A stretch of 64,000 nt of DNA from Psococerastis gibbosa (GCA_963971405.1 OZ020486.1:29783419-29847418); one strand, 5' to 3'. Shown: positions 34,196 through 48,000, numbered from the stretch's first letter. A program made the numbers and translations. Notes: generated from the sequence alone by a model not told the origin.

Positions 34196-34383
34196 AATAA
34201 ATAAATAATGCTTTTTGATCAATTATTACTAAGCCAACCTAGTGGATTTAGGGCTATAAACCCCTCTCTTACAGGTAAGGAACCACCTGCTTTACATGCT
34301 CTCCGAAGCATTGCCGGAAATTTATAAAGTGTGAGACAGTGTTGTACCAATAACCTTTCTGGTGAAAGTCAGAATCCGTAATA
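34196..34383 (-). mobile_element. tRNA-derived SINE, family 1, copy c (reverse)
   Basis: In reverse order: AAATAAATAAT tail complement, TTACTAAGCCAACCTAGTGG, GGGCTATAAACCCCTCTCTT, ACATGCTCTCCGAAGCATTG and CTTTCTGGTGAAAGTCAGA. It is more diverged than the other copies; the B box is decayed. Confidence 0.75.
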
Positions 34384-35350
34384 TTTTATTTTCTTGAAAC
34401 TTGACATTCACCATAGTACAGTACAAATAACATATCGGGTATCATGACAAACATGTTACCAGAAATTATGAAATTTAAAAATCTGCTAAAAGACCTTGAA
34501 AATGATCGAAAATAATCGGCTTATTTTGTTGTCATGGGAACTTTCTGGCTTAATTAGGGCCTTCTTGGTGTATAATTTGCGGATGGGCTGTGACAGGCTT
34601 GACACATCAGATAACGACTGGCATTTCAGTCCCAAATTATGGAGCCAAGGGAAGAGGTCTTTAATAATACAATATAGGCCTACACTGCATGTGTACATTC
34701 TTAGGAACATTTGCGGTTGGGAATTGTTCATTTGTTTCTTGTACTCTTGAGATGAAATTAAATACATTTGAATTGATTTTGATTTGATATGTGCCGGCAA
34801 ATCCAAAAATACATAAGTGACTGCCTATAACATTGTAACTATTTTAAATGCGTTCTATATAAGCTTCCAGGGCGATTATTAGCTTCAGACACCACTGAAG
34901 AAATACTATTTGATTCAATATAATTATTTGTATATGCCGTAGGGTTTCATTCGACACACTGCAGTCTGCACTCAGGCACATACACACGTGGCTTTAGAAT
35001 TTTTTCAAGTGTAGGGATTTTTACACTGTAAAATAAAAATTTTGGTTTTGTAAGACCCCAAACCCCGCACTAGACGGTCTTTTATCTCGTAATGGAAGGC
35101 CAATTGTGGATAATAATAAAAAGTGTGGTTTTTCGATTAAATTTGGCACAATTGGCACCAAGGATTTGGGGGAGTGCTTCAACCTCCCCGGTCCCTCCAC
35201 TAAAGTCGCGATCTAATGGACCCAGTGTCTAGTAAGCATACTGAAGATTAAAAATGTACTGTACACGTCTGGCCGCGAGTTGCGAGAAAGTAAAAAATGC
35301 GTTTTGCTCTTATGCATGAATAAAGTTTCGTCATTTTGAAGTGTTATGGC

Positions 35351-35645
35351 ATAATTCTTCTTCTTCTGGCTCTACAGCCCTTGATGAGCTCTGGTCTGCT
35401 CGACAACACTCCTCCAGTCATCTCGGTTTTTTACAACACTCCACCATCTATGGATTCCCAACTCACGAAGCTCAGTTTCCAAATCTTCCTACCAGAGTTT
35501 TCGAGGACGTCCGGCCAGTCGTCTTCCTGTCATGCTTACTTTGTACATCAATTTCGGCATGCGGTCGTTTGACATTCTTACGACGTGTCCCAGCCATCTT
35601 ACGCGTTGCGCTTTCATGGCATCACTATAGAGCGTAAGAAGGAGA
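35351..35645 (-). mobile_element. 5'-truncated LINE, 3' end of ORF2
   Basis: The minus-strand frame reads MKAQRVRWLGHVVRMSNDRM, then GRRLAGRPRKLW, an in-frame TAG, then EDLETELRELGIHRWWS and DDWRSVVEQTRAHQGL. This RWLGHV...GRPRK.W..D...LRELG...W..V...R..W..VV..A..H.GL layout is the C-terminus of many non-LTR retrotransposon endonuclease-reverse transcriptases. It ends in a short (GAA)n-type tail. Only the 3' ~300 bp is present, so it is dead on arrival. Confidence 0.8.
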
Positions 35646-38350
35646 CTTTACTGCGCAGGGTCAATGGGTGTTGGTTTGGTACCAACAAGGTTCAATGTGG
35701 TATGAGGTGATGATAACATAGGTATAATTGGCCAGTAAATTTCCAGTCGCGATTAAATGGTTCCTGATCCTGTCATACAGGCAGAATGATGACCGCCTCA
35801 GACGTCGACGGCGGAAGTTCAGCCAAGGAGGAAGATCCTTGGCTCACTGCCGGCCATCACATCTACTATGCGACTCAATCAATAGAGAAGGAAGGCCACC
35901 TTTGAACTACAGTGCAGGATTGTCGGTGAAAAGCGGAAAAAATTCAATTTCATTTTTGACGGAACAGGAGAATCTGCGCTATGGTCCGTTGTCTATCTAA
36001 TAGCGTTTTCCCACGTTTCGTCGACAGCTGTGGCCACCATCTTCAGTACAACTTAATTATTAGTAGGTAAGTTGGTGTTTTCTTATTTTGGTATGAAAAT
36101 TACCACGAAAATATGGAACACCACAGTGTGTCGGAAATATTAATAATATTAAATATTGCTTTATTGCTATTATATTTTGTATACTGTATATATGTATAGG
36201 TAATTATGCATATGTATATTGTATACTATGGTACAATACAGTGCATCTTTATTAGAAAATAATTATAGGTTATTGTGCCACAGGCACGGCCTGCTTTCAT
36301 TGAATTGTAGGTAGCTACAGTAAATCAAATCACGTAAGGCGCTATCGAAAAATAATAGCCTTAATACACTAATGTATTCACACCTCTTTTCGTTTAATAC
36401 TCTGTAGGCCTTATCACTGAATTTTATGCAACAATTATTCAATCTTGGGTAGTGAAGTACCCACGTCCCGCAGCATATTGCATACTGTAGTATAGTAGTA
36501 ATGTCCTAAGGGACTTTTCATGGACCTGGGCCTACTTATAGGGGCGTATTGGCCGTATACTGTCTGTACGGTACCTACGTAAGAATACTACAGTACAGAA
36601 ATTTCATATTATAAAAAAACATGCTAGGGTAGTGACGTCACACATGAATAAACACCTTACACATTCTTTCTCTGAAAAATTGCGCCAAAACTCTTGTGAT
36701 GGTCAGACAGATTTTACTGTTAGTAGCAGGTGCATGTCATTTCAAAATACATTAAAATAGCCAATTTGCTTACCTACTATGTTAGAAACTAAACAAATAT
36801 GACAAAATGTAAAATAATAAAAACTGAGTTAAAAACGCACGCTCACAATAGAACGAACTAACGAACGAAAGCAAAACAAGAACGTACGAAAATCGTAAAC
36901 TTGCGTGTGCCACCAAGTGCGTTTCACGCAAGTGTGTACAAGTTTATGGAAAAAGGGACCAAGAATCCTCGGAGTTATGTTTTCCTATTGCTTTTTACAA
37001 CTGACACGTACCCTTAACGATTCTATGTATTTTTTAATAGATGGCTTGAGGGTCTTTCTCCAAACTGTTGCCAGGTCTATTAAAATTTAGGCCCGTAATT
37101 AGAGAACACTTATGTGTCCAAATGGGGACTATAAGAGTAGAAAGCTGAAGGGTTGCTAATTATTTGTTAACATTTCATGTATGGTGTAACTTTTATGCAA
37201 ACGTCCCCATTACAAAGTTTTTTATAAGCACTGGTGTAGCCAGATAAGAAATTAAGAGTAGGATGGTAATTTTTGAACAGTGTTTTGAATCGAATGAAAA
37301 ACAATTCTGCCATTTCTGAAGGAAAAATTGTGGACACGAGGTATCCTGGACTCCAGGTAAAGGATAATTACAGCCCCGGAGCTGAGGTCAGTGGGTGGCT
37401 TGCTGTAAATTGTAACTTCAACGGTGAATTAACGCTGGAAGAGGAAGGAAGGTCCAAGGGTTTTCCGTGGAGGGGAAATTAAAAAAATATACTGTATGTG
37501 CGAAACAGTAGACTTTTTAGCATTTTCTTGAGCTCATCATCACATGGTATATAGCCTACAGCCATCAGTATTAACTGATTTTGATGAAGTTCGATTAACT
37601 GCCTTCTTCCTGAGATTAGATTATACCTTAGATGAGATCTCTGTAGGAGATTTGGACAGGCAGGAGAAACAGTTGTTCCAGGGGCTAAAAAAAGAGAGGG
37701 CACGCTCCTAATCACAATTCTAGTGCCATAGCTGTTTTCCGATTCAATATAATTACAAAATAATAAACCATCCGGTGCGGTCCAAGACTGCCTTTGAGCA
37801 TATTTCTAGGACAGTATAACAGGAATCCTATCTGTAAATACTTTATCGCATGCATGCACCTCGGGCGCCAGGGCGACTGTCAAAACAAAGTGAATAAACC
37901 CCGAAAAGGGTAAATGTTGTGATAGTATTATTATTTGAAAAGGTTCAATAGCTTTCAAAACGTTTTTGTTTGCGATCGAATATCTACTAGCATACACAAT
38001 GGCTCACAATACATTTAACATCTTTTGTTTGTTAAACGGAGACATTTATTTTCTTAAAAGCGAAGGTACGTTTTCCCTTGTGTTTATAGAAAACCTTTGA
38101 GTTTACCACAGAACGAGTAGATCGGCTTTGACTTTTCAGACTACCGTTTGCATATACTTTGCATTTCCTCGAGTTTCAAAGTAGTTGGTCAGCTTGGGGT
38201 GTCCTGTGTTGTCCCTATTATTTGTAATCTAATCGCCGGTACCTATTGCATTAGATTTATTTATATTTATTATATTTCTAACGTTCAATTCGTCACGTTA
38301 TCAATTGCATCTACCAGCGGGTTTTCTTCATGTTTCTGACCAATACAAGA

Positions 38351-38624
38351 AATGTAGAGTACTGACACAAGCTCCGACTTTCACCCGAAAGGTTGTTTCT
38401 TCGAATCCCAGACTTGCTACATTTTCTGGCCATGCTTCGGAGGGCATGTAAAGCAGGCGGTCCTAGTTGAGTGTAAAAAATAGGACTCCACTAGGTTGGC
38501 TTAATAATTGAATTGAATTGAATTGGCTCTATTGAAAAACCAAAAGGCGAACAATAAGAGTATAATATAAAGTCTTGTTTATAATAGAACCAAAAAAGTC
38601 AATATTTATTTATTTATCTATTAT
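38351..38624 (+). mobile_element. tRNA-derived SINE, family 1, copy d (interrupted)
   Basis: ATGTAGAGTACTGACACAAG, CCCGAAAGGTTGTTTCTTCG, CATGCTTCGGAGGGCATGTA, ACTCCACTAGGTTGGCTTAA, then about 85 bases of unrelated DNA starting with an (AATTG)n run, then AAGTCAATATTTATTTATTT. The order suggests an insertion or slippage inside the 3' part. Confidence 0.7.
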
Positions 38625-38988
38625 TTACTATCATGGATTGCCTAACATCACGAATAAGTTTTTTCTTCCCGAAAGAAAATCTTTTCTATTAAAAGAGAAC
38701 TAACTTACCTAGGTACTACCACCAAAATATATATCCTATACTTCGATGAACCGGCGAATTTCTATATATGAACGCAAGAGGTCCTATTCGCACAGTCTTT
38801 AGTTCACAACTAAATTTATCAGACGCATTGGCCATTGCAGAGCACGATCACTTGCTCCTCCACTGTCTACAAATAGCTTTCGGTGAACAAGCGTGGTACA
38901 GTACATTGGTGGTGGTAGTGGCCAGGGGCCACTGTGTCAAGGATGCTAGGTTCTCGTACAGGTACTATCAGGTTCCAATCAACCAAGA

Positions 38989-39370
38989 GGTGCCCATTCC
39001 ATTGACCGGCTAGGGCTATTTCAAAAACGGTGACGTGGTAGCAGACACTCAAGACTTAGGTGGCGTTTCCACCGACCTCGCATTGCAGAATTGACGGAAA
39101 TGTTTATTTTCCTCTATGCCATAGTTAAAATTGATCAATGATCATACAATAAAATCACAAACAAACAAACTAAAATTAAAAAATGGCTTCATGGGATATG
39201 TTAATTACAAACATTTTAATAGATTTCTATTAAAAGAAAAATTCTAATTTCCGTCAATGTCATTTGCATTCTGCAATGCGAGGTCGGTGGAGACGCTACC
39301 TAAGTCTTGAGTGTCTGCTACCACGTCACCGTTTTGGAAATAGCTCTAGCCGGTCAATGGAATGGGCGCC
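38989..39370. mobile_element. Long foldback MITE, copy M6
   Basis: Same two-module palindrome as M5. It is flanked by direct AGA (38986-38988 and 39371-39373). The AT-rich centre includes CATGGGATATGTTAATTAC, shared with M5 and M7. Confidence 0.9.
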
Positions 39371-40237
39371 AGACCAATGAATGAACCTTTAATATGGGAA
39401 AGACTGAATTTGTTTCCGGAAATGAACTTGTACTTCCGAAGCTAGAATATAATTATATCGTACTTTATGCAACATTTGAAGATGTTAAGTGGGATAGATT
39501 GACGTTGCTTTCGTTAAGCTCATGAGGCAGGCGAAGGCCACAAAGCTAGCTTTTTGGGAATTTTCCAGGTTCTCCAATGCATACATGCAGACGACAAGCA
39601 CGTGAAGTAGTTCAATTTTAGGTAGATTCCAAGCTTTCTTTGTAATGCGGTAACAGCCAGTGACACTTGTATGTTATTACAGATTTTAGACACTGGTGTA
39701 TCGATGGCAGTTCAAAACTATTCGGGGAGTACAGTATGAAGAGTTTCGAGTCATTGTCTTTCTTCTTCTTCGGCCGTTATTCCCCTGCGCCGAAGGAATA
39801 TATTTATATAAAAAAATCAATTATACCCTTGTAATTCAAAAAACCTGTAGGCCCCCCAAGTTCATTCTCTGCTAAAAATAATAATAATAACCTTTATTTT
39901 CATTATAAGTATAAATGAAATGGGAGACCTAGGTCATCCCATTCGCAGTATACAAGAAATTGCTAGATCCCAATGAATGCTATGCCATCGAACACCTAAC
40001 GCTAACCACCAAAAAATATAATTGTGCGCACGAAGTCAGTTAAACAAAGTGTATATGCTGGTGGCCTAATTTTTAAATACTAAATAGTGTTGTGGTAACA
40101 AATGACTTAATCAGTGAAAAGAATATTGATAATGTATGAAATGATATGATATGTTTGTACCGCAATGTGGTATGATAGACAGTGAGCGGGCATAGGGGTG
40201 GATAAACGAAATTAGAGGATATGGAAAAAACTGGGCT

Positions 40238-40325
40238 TGGCGGGATTCGAACCCACGATCTACGCGTAACTGGGGCGTCGTTTTCGTTTATAACGTTACC
40301 TCTTCAACCAAAGTTAATTTGATGT
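40238..40325 (-). repeat. tRNA-like sequence, SINE or tRNA pseudogene
   Basis: The minus strand carries a good T-arm, GTGGGTTCGAATCCCGC, and an A-box-like TGGTTGAAGAGGTAACG. The acceptor stem does not close (CAAGCCC has no matching 5' strand), so I do not call a functional tRNA. Confidence 0.45.
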
Positions 40326-43300
40326 CAGTGTTATATACTGTATATACCATGTAATATACTACAATGTAAAGGGGTGGATTCCGGTTTTTTGTTGGTCGGG
40401 GCTCAAAGAAGGGTTTCTGGAAAATTTGGAAATTTATAGTGAAATAATGAGTATTTTTTTTTAGAGTAACAGGCAAAAAACATATTATATATTAACCGAG
40501 GACGCACAGAACAGGGCTGCGTGGAAACGCCGATGTCTTGCAGCCGACCCTCCATGAGGATAAGGCGTAGCCTACACACAACTGTATTTTAACTGAACGC
40601 CTCTCAAGAGCCGAAAAGTTCTGTTCTGGAAATACCTATACGCTTTACGCAAGTGTGAAATAGTAGGTTTAATAATTTCAAAAATTGATGTTTAAATGGC
40701 TAAAGCAGCCTGTTCTAAACGATAGTAATTTGAGTTCTTTCGGTATGGCGCATCCTTACAGCAGCCTGATACCGTACTGAATAAAATACGGGAACTTCTT
40801 TTGGCATTCACGGCAAATTTCAAATTTTGAGTTAGTTCCCTTTCACTCAGCAAAGGCAATATATTTTTATACCGGCAATGAGGAGTTTTTAATATTCCAC
40901 CTTGGGAAGTTTACACAATACGGCATTTAACTATATTGTTCCTTAACTTTGAGTAAATAATAAAAATAAATTTCTATTAAGAAATCGAATTATTCTTAGT
41001 TTTTGTGGGTTTGTGAAGTATTAATTTGGGTTGAAGGTTCAGCTTTCAGGTGAGGTGGTTCCTATAAGCAGGAAAATTTGCACCCAATCTTCCAATAATA
41101 ACTGTGGTTGATGGATGTACTTGATTTTAGGACATAATTTTCAAAAATTACTCAAACTTATAATGAGAAGTTATGTAAAGCTACGAGTCAGGATGGAAAG
41201 TGGTCGGGTTAGGAAGCGAAGCTCCAGGGGCGCCCACAGGTTATTTTATAAGATTTTACTTTTAAATAGACATTAAGGTTTCTTTTATCACTGCAATATC
41301 TGGGAAATAACCCCTTCTTTGCCCGTAGTGGGTGAGCGACCCTTAAGGCCAAACCGGAGGGGGTCACGTGACTGACCTGGAAATGTCTCTGCAGAGGGTT
41401 CGTAATATATGTTTTAAACCGCAGTGGTGTAGTAAAAATCGATAGAAGGGTATAGTATACGCGTAGACATGCTGACACTATTGACTAAACCAAAAATTAC
41501 AATTACATTAGGTCTAAAATTTGTGCATGAAGCAATTAAAAACATACCTTTTAGAACATTTTTACGTGCCCCACAGGGAAGAAAAACCTCCAACTTTTGT
41601 AATGAAATGCACTTTAGTCAGAAGCTCAACACTTAATTTGACAGTAAAGCGCCAGAAATAGGTAAAACTGCAATTATTTGAAATAATACAAGTCAAATAC
41701 GGAACAGGTACGAGACGCGGGGCTTTGTTTATAAAATGGATATTCAACGATCCCGTGGCTGGATACCGTTATCAATATGGCTGCTAGTGTAGCCTGCACA
41801 AGATAAGTACGCAATTCGGCGGGGAAATAGCCTGCACAAGCTAACTACTAAACTACCGAGTTTTTGACCGGGTCCAGGTATACGCTTTGCTATGCTGCAA
41901 TGTGTAAGACTTTGATATTTTTTGCGTTGGTACTTATCTCTGATAGTTGGCTTATGGTTAACGGGTGCCTCGTAAGGCATATTATGACTCCCGCCGCTTC
42001 AGTTCTATTATATTTCTATGTATTCAACGCTCAACGGTCAAGGCCACAACCCTCCGGTTTGGCCTTAAGAGACGCGTTGCAAATTCTCACGTTTCCGTCT
42101 GGGACTCGCAACTTTTCAGTGAAATGTAGGTACTGTATGTGAACTGCATCACGGAATGAAGTAAATTTCAATTGACATATAATAGTACTATTCCATTTTA
42201 GGGTTCCGTATTTAATGTGCCTTCAGTGTTTTCTATTTCTAATTTCCCATTTGGCCGAAAACGGCAGAATTCAGCTCCCAGTTCAATCAAGTCAAATTCA
42301 AAATTGCATCAAAAATTTTCGCGCGGCTGTGCTTTGCTTATCAATTTGCCTAGAACAATGATTATTTTTTTATTAAAGAAATTTCAAAACTTTGAGCTCC
42401 CATCTTTATTGAACTGCCTTAATATACGGTAGGCTATATACTACAATCAGTATTCAATTTATGTACTAAATTGCCCTAAAATGTCAAGTAAGTGTCTTGT
42501 TCGGAAATGGGGCGCCACATTGAGAAATTCTACCGCACGGCCCTGCAATCTACACGTGATGTTAAATATTGTAACAGGAAGCTTACACGACAACAATTTT
42601 ACATTAATCTTGAGTGAAAAACTAAGAAGATTGCTACTTTTCCCTGTTTTTGCGGTTTTTAAAGTATTACCGATTTTCGGTTGAGGGTTCAGGTGTCATG
42701 GGTCTTTCACAACAAAATTGCATACCCATGTAGCTCATTAATTTGTCTGCAGCCCTATTATGACGATTTGGGATTAATATAATACCGGAATTTAGGGCCT
42801 ATTCAAATGTTTTAAACAAATGTGTGCAAAATGCGTTCGAAATGCAAATTGATAAATTAATCCTCGGCTATATTTCTGGTGAGTTTTCAATTTTTTCTCC
42901 CTTAGATACTATAGGCACATTAATTAAAATTCTTATATATATTTCAAAATTCTACCTGTACATTTTAATGTTCATCATCAAAATGTTTCGCACATAATTA
43001 ATTTGCCATAATTTTCACGTGAATGCAGATGGGGTGGAGATCGCCCGGTTGTTCAAATGTATTAGTAATAGTATTAGTATTTCCTTGAATTAAAAACCAA
43101 TGCAACCATTCTCTTGTATTAAAATTTATTTATTTGAACTTGCCACGCATATTTTAACAACGTCACGTGAAACCTTACTAATGTGGTATTAAAAAATAAA
43201 CCCCGGTATTATGTTAATACCAAATCGCCATAATAGGGCAGCCCTATTACGGCTGCTGGAAACACAGAATCAACCGTAAAGAGCCTACTTTGTGAATTAA

Positions 43301-45078
43301 TTATATTTTGTGTTATAAAAAGGTTTTAGAACGTAACATTCCCAAAAACGCACCCAAATGTGTGACCTTGAGTGAGTCAAAAATATACATGCTCGTCATT
43401 ACTAGTACTGGCATGCAGATGTTAAAAAAATGTTACCAACAATGAAGAATTTGTTTGAGGGAATGCCGTTAACATCTTCAAGGCTACCCAAAGCATATAA
43501 AAGCGTTGGGCGTGAAGATCTAATTGGCGAGGCATCAGCATTTATGTCCTAGCTAGACGATCTCTTGCGCAACTTGATACAAATCTGACTTTGGCGCCCA
43601 CTTTGCCATTTGTTTTAAAAAGGCTCATTAATATCGAAATAATATAATGTAGCAAACTAAAATACTAATAGGTACCGTTCATGTACATTTTTAGAAGTCG
43701 TGATAAAAATTAAACCCAGCAAAAGTATGCCTCTTTAACATGTTTATTTTCATTTGAGATCTGTTAGTGGTATTAGCATATCGCATGTGATAGGTACTGT
43801 AATGTGGGCTGAAAAAAATAGCACCAATTTTACAGCATGCTAGCATAGAAATACCACATCTAACAAAATTAATATAACATTTATATTATTATATTCCTTA
43901 ATAAAACAGAGGAGCTTAATTCAGGCGTAAAAGTTTGTTGAATAATAACAAAGATAAAATGATGGGCTACTATAACTTATTTCATGATTTTGAGAAAATT
44001 TGGAGAAATTGAAAAAAGGAATCTTGGGAAATTGAAATTATTTAACAGTGATTATCAGCCTACAAAAGTTGCGGCTATTATTTTTCCAATGGTATCGAAT
44101 CATGTATGATGCGCATCAAATTATCAAATAACAGTTTATACTCTATGCTGAAAAATGCTCATATCTTAATGAGCTATATACAGTATATTAAAATATTACT
44201 TCTGCTGGAGACAGTTGGCAACCTCAATCACATTCTAGGCTCACAGCTTCTTTAATCTTACATAGAACATACTGTACATCAGGGGCGGACTAGGCCGGTC
44301 TTATTTCAGTAATTAATAGACGCCACTGGTCTTGAAAAATAAATAAATAAAATTCTCCAACAACAAGGCTAGTTGCAAAGAAAGTTAGTGGATTTGTAGA
44401 CGAAATCATTTAGAATTGTGATTAGTAATTAGATTAAAAAGTAAACTTGCGAAATTAGTGCTGGAATTCCTTCTTATGTTGCGTTGCGTTGCGTTGGTAA
44501 CGCTCCCTCGCCAATACCACAGGTATACCAGGTTGCCTATTACAATAGAATGTTTAGTTTTGTTAGGTACAATACTACTATAGCACTTAACTGATAAACT
44601 GTAAGCTGAGTGGTCTGAGAACTGTGTACGGCCATTGGCCCAATTCGTTATTTTTATCATTTCCACCTACACCACTAGTTCCGGTTTTTGACAGTCGACT
44701 GTCGACTGTGCACGCAGTGCAGAGTTCTCCACTATTTGTCTCGGATGGATTTCTCATACAGCTACGGACCGGACTTGGTATTAACAAAATATTTTAATTG
44801 TGTTGGGATCGACAGATTTTCCTCCACACTGGGTGGAAACCGTAGACTTATTTAGAAATAGTAATAAGCTACCATTTTCGTTTTGTGATTAAATGAGGCT
44901 TGCGATTTCAAATTGTAGTTCCAAAGTGACCACTCAGGTTACTAGCGAAATCATTAAGAAAATAAGAAAAACCGTTGACTATAGGCAAGGTAGAAACTTG
45001 ACCAGTACAAAAATTGCAGCAAAGCTGATTGGTAACTATAAATAGGTCGGTAGGTTATATTCCCAACAGCAATTTTCG

Positions 45079-48000
45079 CTATCTTGGCAAGAAGTTTTCT
45101 TTCTCCTTCAGGTCAATCACGATCTACAATAAAACAGGATTGTTATAATTGATTTCTAATTGTTTAAACATTTAAACTAAGCTGCTGGTGCATGCTGCAA
45201 GTGCAGTCATATACGATAGAGAACCATCCGATCTATAATAATTCACTTAATCCATCCATCTGGCCAAGAATACCTCTGGCCACCTTATACATAGGCGCCC
45301 ATTCCACCGACCGGCTAGGGCTATTTACAAAAACAGTGACGTGGTAGCAGACATTCAAGACTTAAGCGGGGTTTCCACCGACCTCGCATTGCAGAATTGA
45401 CGGAAATGATTATTTTCCTCTATGCCATAGTTAAAATTGATCAATGATCATACAGTAAAATCACAAACAAACAAACTAAAATTAAAAAATGGCGTCATGG
45501 GATATGTTAAGTACAAACATTTTAATAGATTTCTATAAAAAGAAAAATTCTAATTTCCGTCAATGTCATTTGCATTCTGCAATGCGAGGTCGGTGGAAAC
45601 GCCACAGTATTGAATGTCTGCTACCACGTCACCGCTTTTGTAAATAGCCCTAGCCGGTCGGTGGAATGGGTGCCATAGGCGGTCTTACTCAATTAAGAGT
45701 AAAACAATTCCCTGCAGTGGTGGACACAGAGGGGGGGGGGGGGGGTCACGGGGGTTATGACTCCTTCAAAAATTTGAAAAGGCGGCAAGGTGACAACTGA
45801 AATTTTTTTAAAACCTGAAATATGAAAAATGTTATTGTAATACATCTTTAAATGGTTTTGTATGTACCAATCAGTATTGTCCTTAAATAAAACACCGTAT
45901 TGTTTTTTTTCTCGGTTTATATCTGAGGCGGCATTTGAATGGTTGACCCTCCCCAAAATAAAAAAGCTGTGTCCACCACTGTCCTCTAGCCCCTAATTCT
46001 TTATCATTGGTGTAAATTGCCAAAATACCGGGGGGGGGGGCTGTACAAGTACCTGGGGTAGATATGCCCCCAGACCCTCCCTAATTACGCCAATGTTCTC
46101 TATCAACGCACTTGAGTAATCAATCATGGGCTCGTTTCACCATTACAGTCCAATGGTGGTATGAGCGTCTATTGTCAGGATGAACTGAGTGTGAGAGCGA
46201 GTCGGGACAAATTTTATTCGAGTAGAACTGCGAGCCGGCATGGTCAAGACTATGCCCCTCCTTGTTAACGTAAATTCACAGATAAAGTCAATCACATTAT
46301 TTAATCATGCTTGAAAAATTACATATACATAACTCATAAGTAAAATCTATTGTACTGTATGTACATAAATGTACAGTATATGATTCACCGACCCAATGGG
46401 ATATTTAAGTAGTTCCGTGTTTCGTAATAAGCAAATAAATTCTACTATTATGGTAATGTCACAAAATTAAATTTGATGTTGAATTAGGTAGTTAGGCCCA
46501 TGTAGTGCGGCCCATTGAATCTTCCCCTGCCAACGACCCCATCGACTTTTTAGCCATGATTTGTAGTTATTGTTTCTGTTTCGTTTCTGTTTCGTTGGCA
46601 ACCTACACAAACTACAAGTGACAATGGGCAATCTGAGACTTCTTTCCAATGTCAGACGTTAACTTGAATGAACCAAGTATGGGAACAAATCGAATTAATT
46701 ATTAGTTAGGCGTACTTACGTTATTTTGTTCAATAATTTTGTCCCTTGTTTGAACATAAGGCCTTATGTAGGGATTCAACAGGTTTCCGTCTATTTGCGT
46801 GAGATCTTGAAATCCAGTTGCCCAACTCACCAAAATCCCAACCACTATGCAAATAGCCGAGCCGAGGGGCAAATAAAGCATAAATGTCAGTCTGTATAGC
46901 GGAAATGGGTCCACCCTGCCAAATAAAATATTCATTTACCATGTGTTAATATAGGCCTAACTAGTAAATTTTCAACTTTTATAGTTGAGTTGTGTCAATA
47001 AAATAAAATAATAGGCCTATTAATACTGCATCGTACCAGTATACGTCTGACTGATTTTCAAAAAGGGTGACCTATATTTTATTAAAATCATAAAGGTGTA
47101 TATGCGAGAGCTTAGAGGAATTTACCTCGACACCGGATCTCTTTTCCTGTAGTTATCGATTTGTGAGTTTATCTTTCGGATTTAATGAAAATTAATAGGA
47201 TGCTCCTAATAACCTGCATCCAAGATACATAATATAGGTAGGTACTCCCAGCTAGATTCCCCAACAATTCATTAATTTTCGCAATATACTCAACTACAAC
47301 ACTGAAAACTCAAAAAAATCTGTCGACCCCTTCATAGCCTATTTTGGGACTAACTATAATATCAATAATTTATTCAACACCGTCTAGTACCAATATATGC
47401 AATTATTACGGTACCACTGACTTTATAAAACACAATACAAATGGAAGGGTTTACGTCTGAACTTCTATATCCTCTAATATTACAGTTTTATCACTCACGC
47501 CGGTACAAGAGTTGAGTATGACGTTTCATTTAGTTTAGAGTAGTAATTGGCAAGTGTCTCGTTGTCACATCCATCAATGGTAAATGGCTTCATTGGGTAG
47601 ACAATCTGCTGGTTTCCGATGGCATACTGGCCGCCAAAAGATATCCAGCCCACAATGATGGACCCGATGACGCCCCCTGCCAGAGCACCGGTGCTGTTAG
47701 CCCATGGAACGAAGATTCCGAGAAGGTATATTCCAAGAAGAGTTCCCAATGTGATTGATGAAAAGCTAGCGTTAACCTAAATTAAAGAGTATCGAATAAC
47801 ATTGAATCAAGACAATCAAGTCAAGACATGTAGCGTAGTGGTACGGACTCTGATTTTCACCCGAAAGGTTGTTGGTTCGAGTCCCACACTGGCTAAATTT
47901 TCTGGCCATGCTTCGGAGGGCATGTAAAACAGGCGGTCCCGGGCCTTACTAGTTGAGTGTAAGAGATAGCCCTAACTCCACTAGGTTGGCTTAGTAATAG

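Larger units (their letters stand above)
32115..45078. other. Spacer between the two SLC5 genes, no host gene recognised
   Basis: This 13-kb spacer must hold the promoter and any non-coding first exon of SLC5 gene 1. Besides the repeats listed separately (32529, 34196, 35351, 38351, 38989, 40238) I see only AT-rich DNA. The stretches 32.7-34.1, 36.0-38.3 and 39.4-45.0 kb contain only short open frames with no recognisable domain or convincing splice context. A 20-base match, CCCTCCGGTTTGGCCTTAAG, occurs in opposite orientation near 41345 and 42050. Confidence 0.5.

Noticed and set aside
40238-40325. Candidate tRNA gene on the minus strand
   Set aside because: The T-arm is good but the acceptor stem does not pair, so I list it only as tRNA-like.
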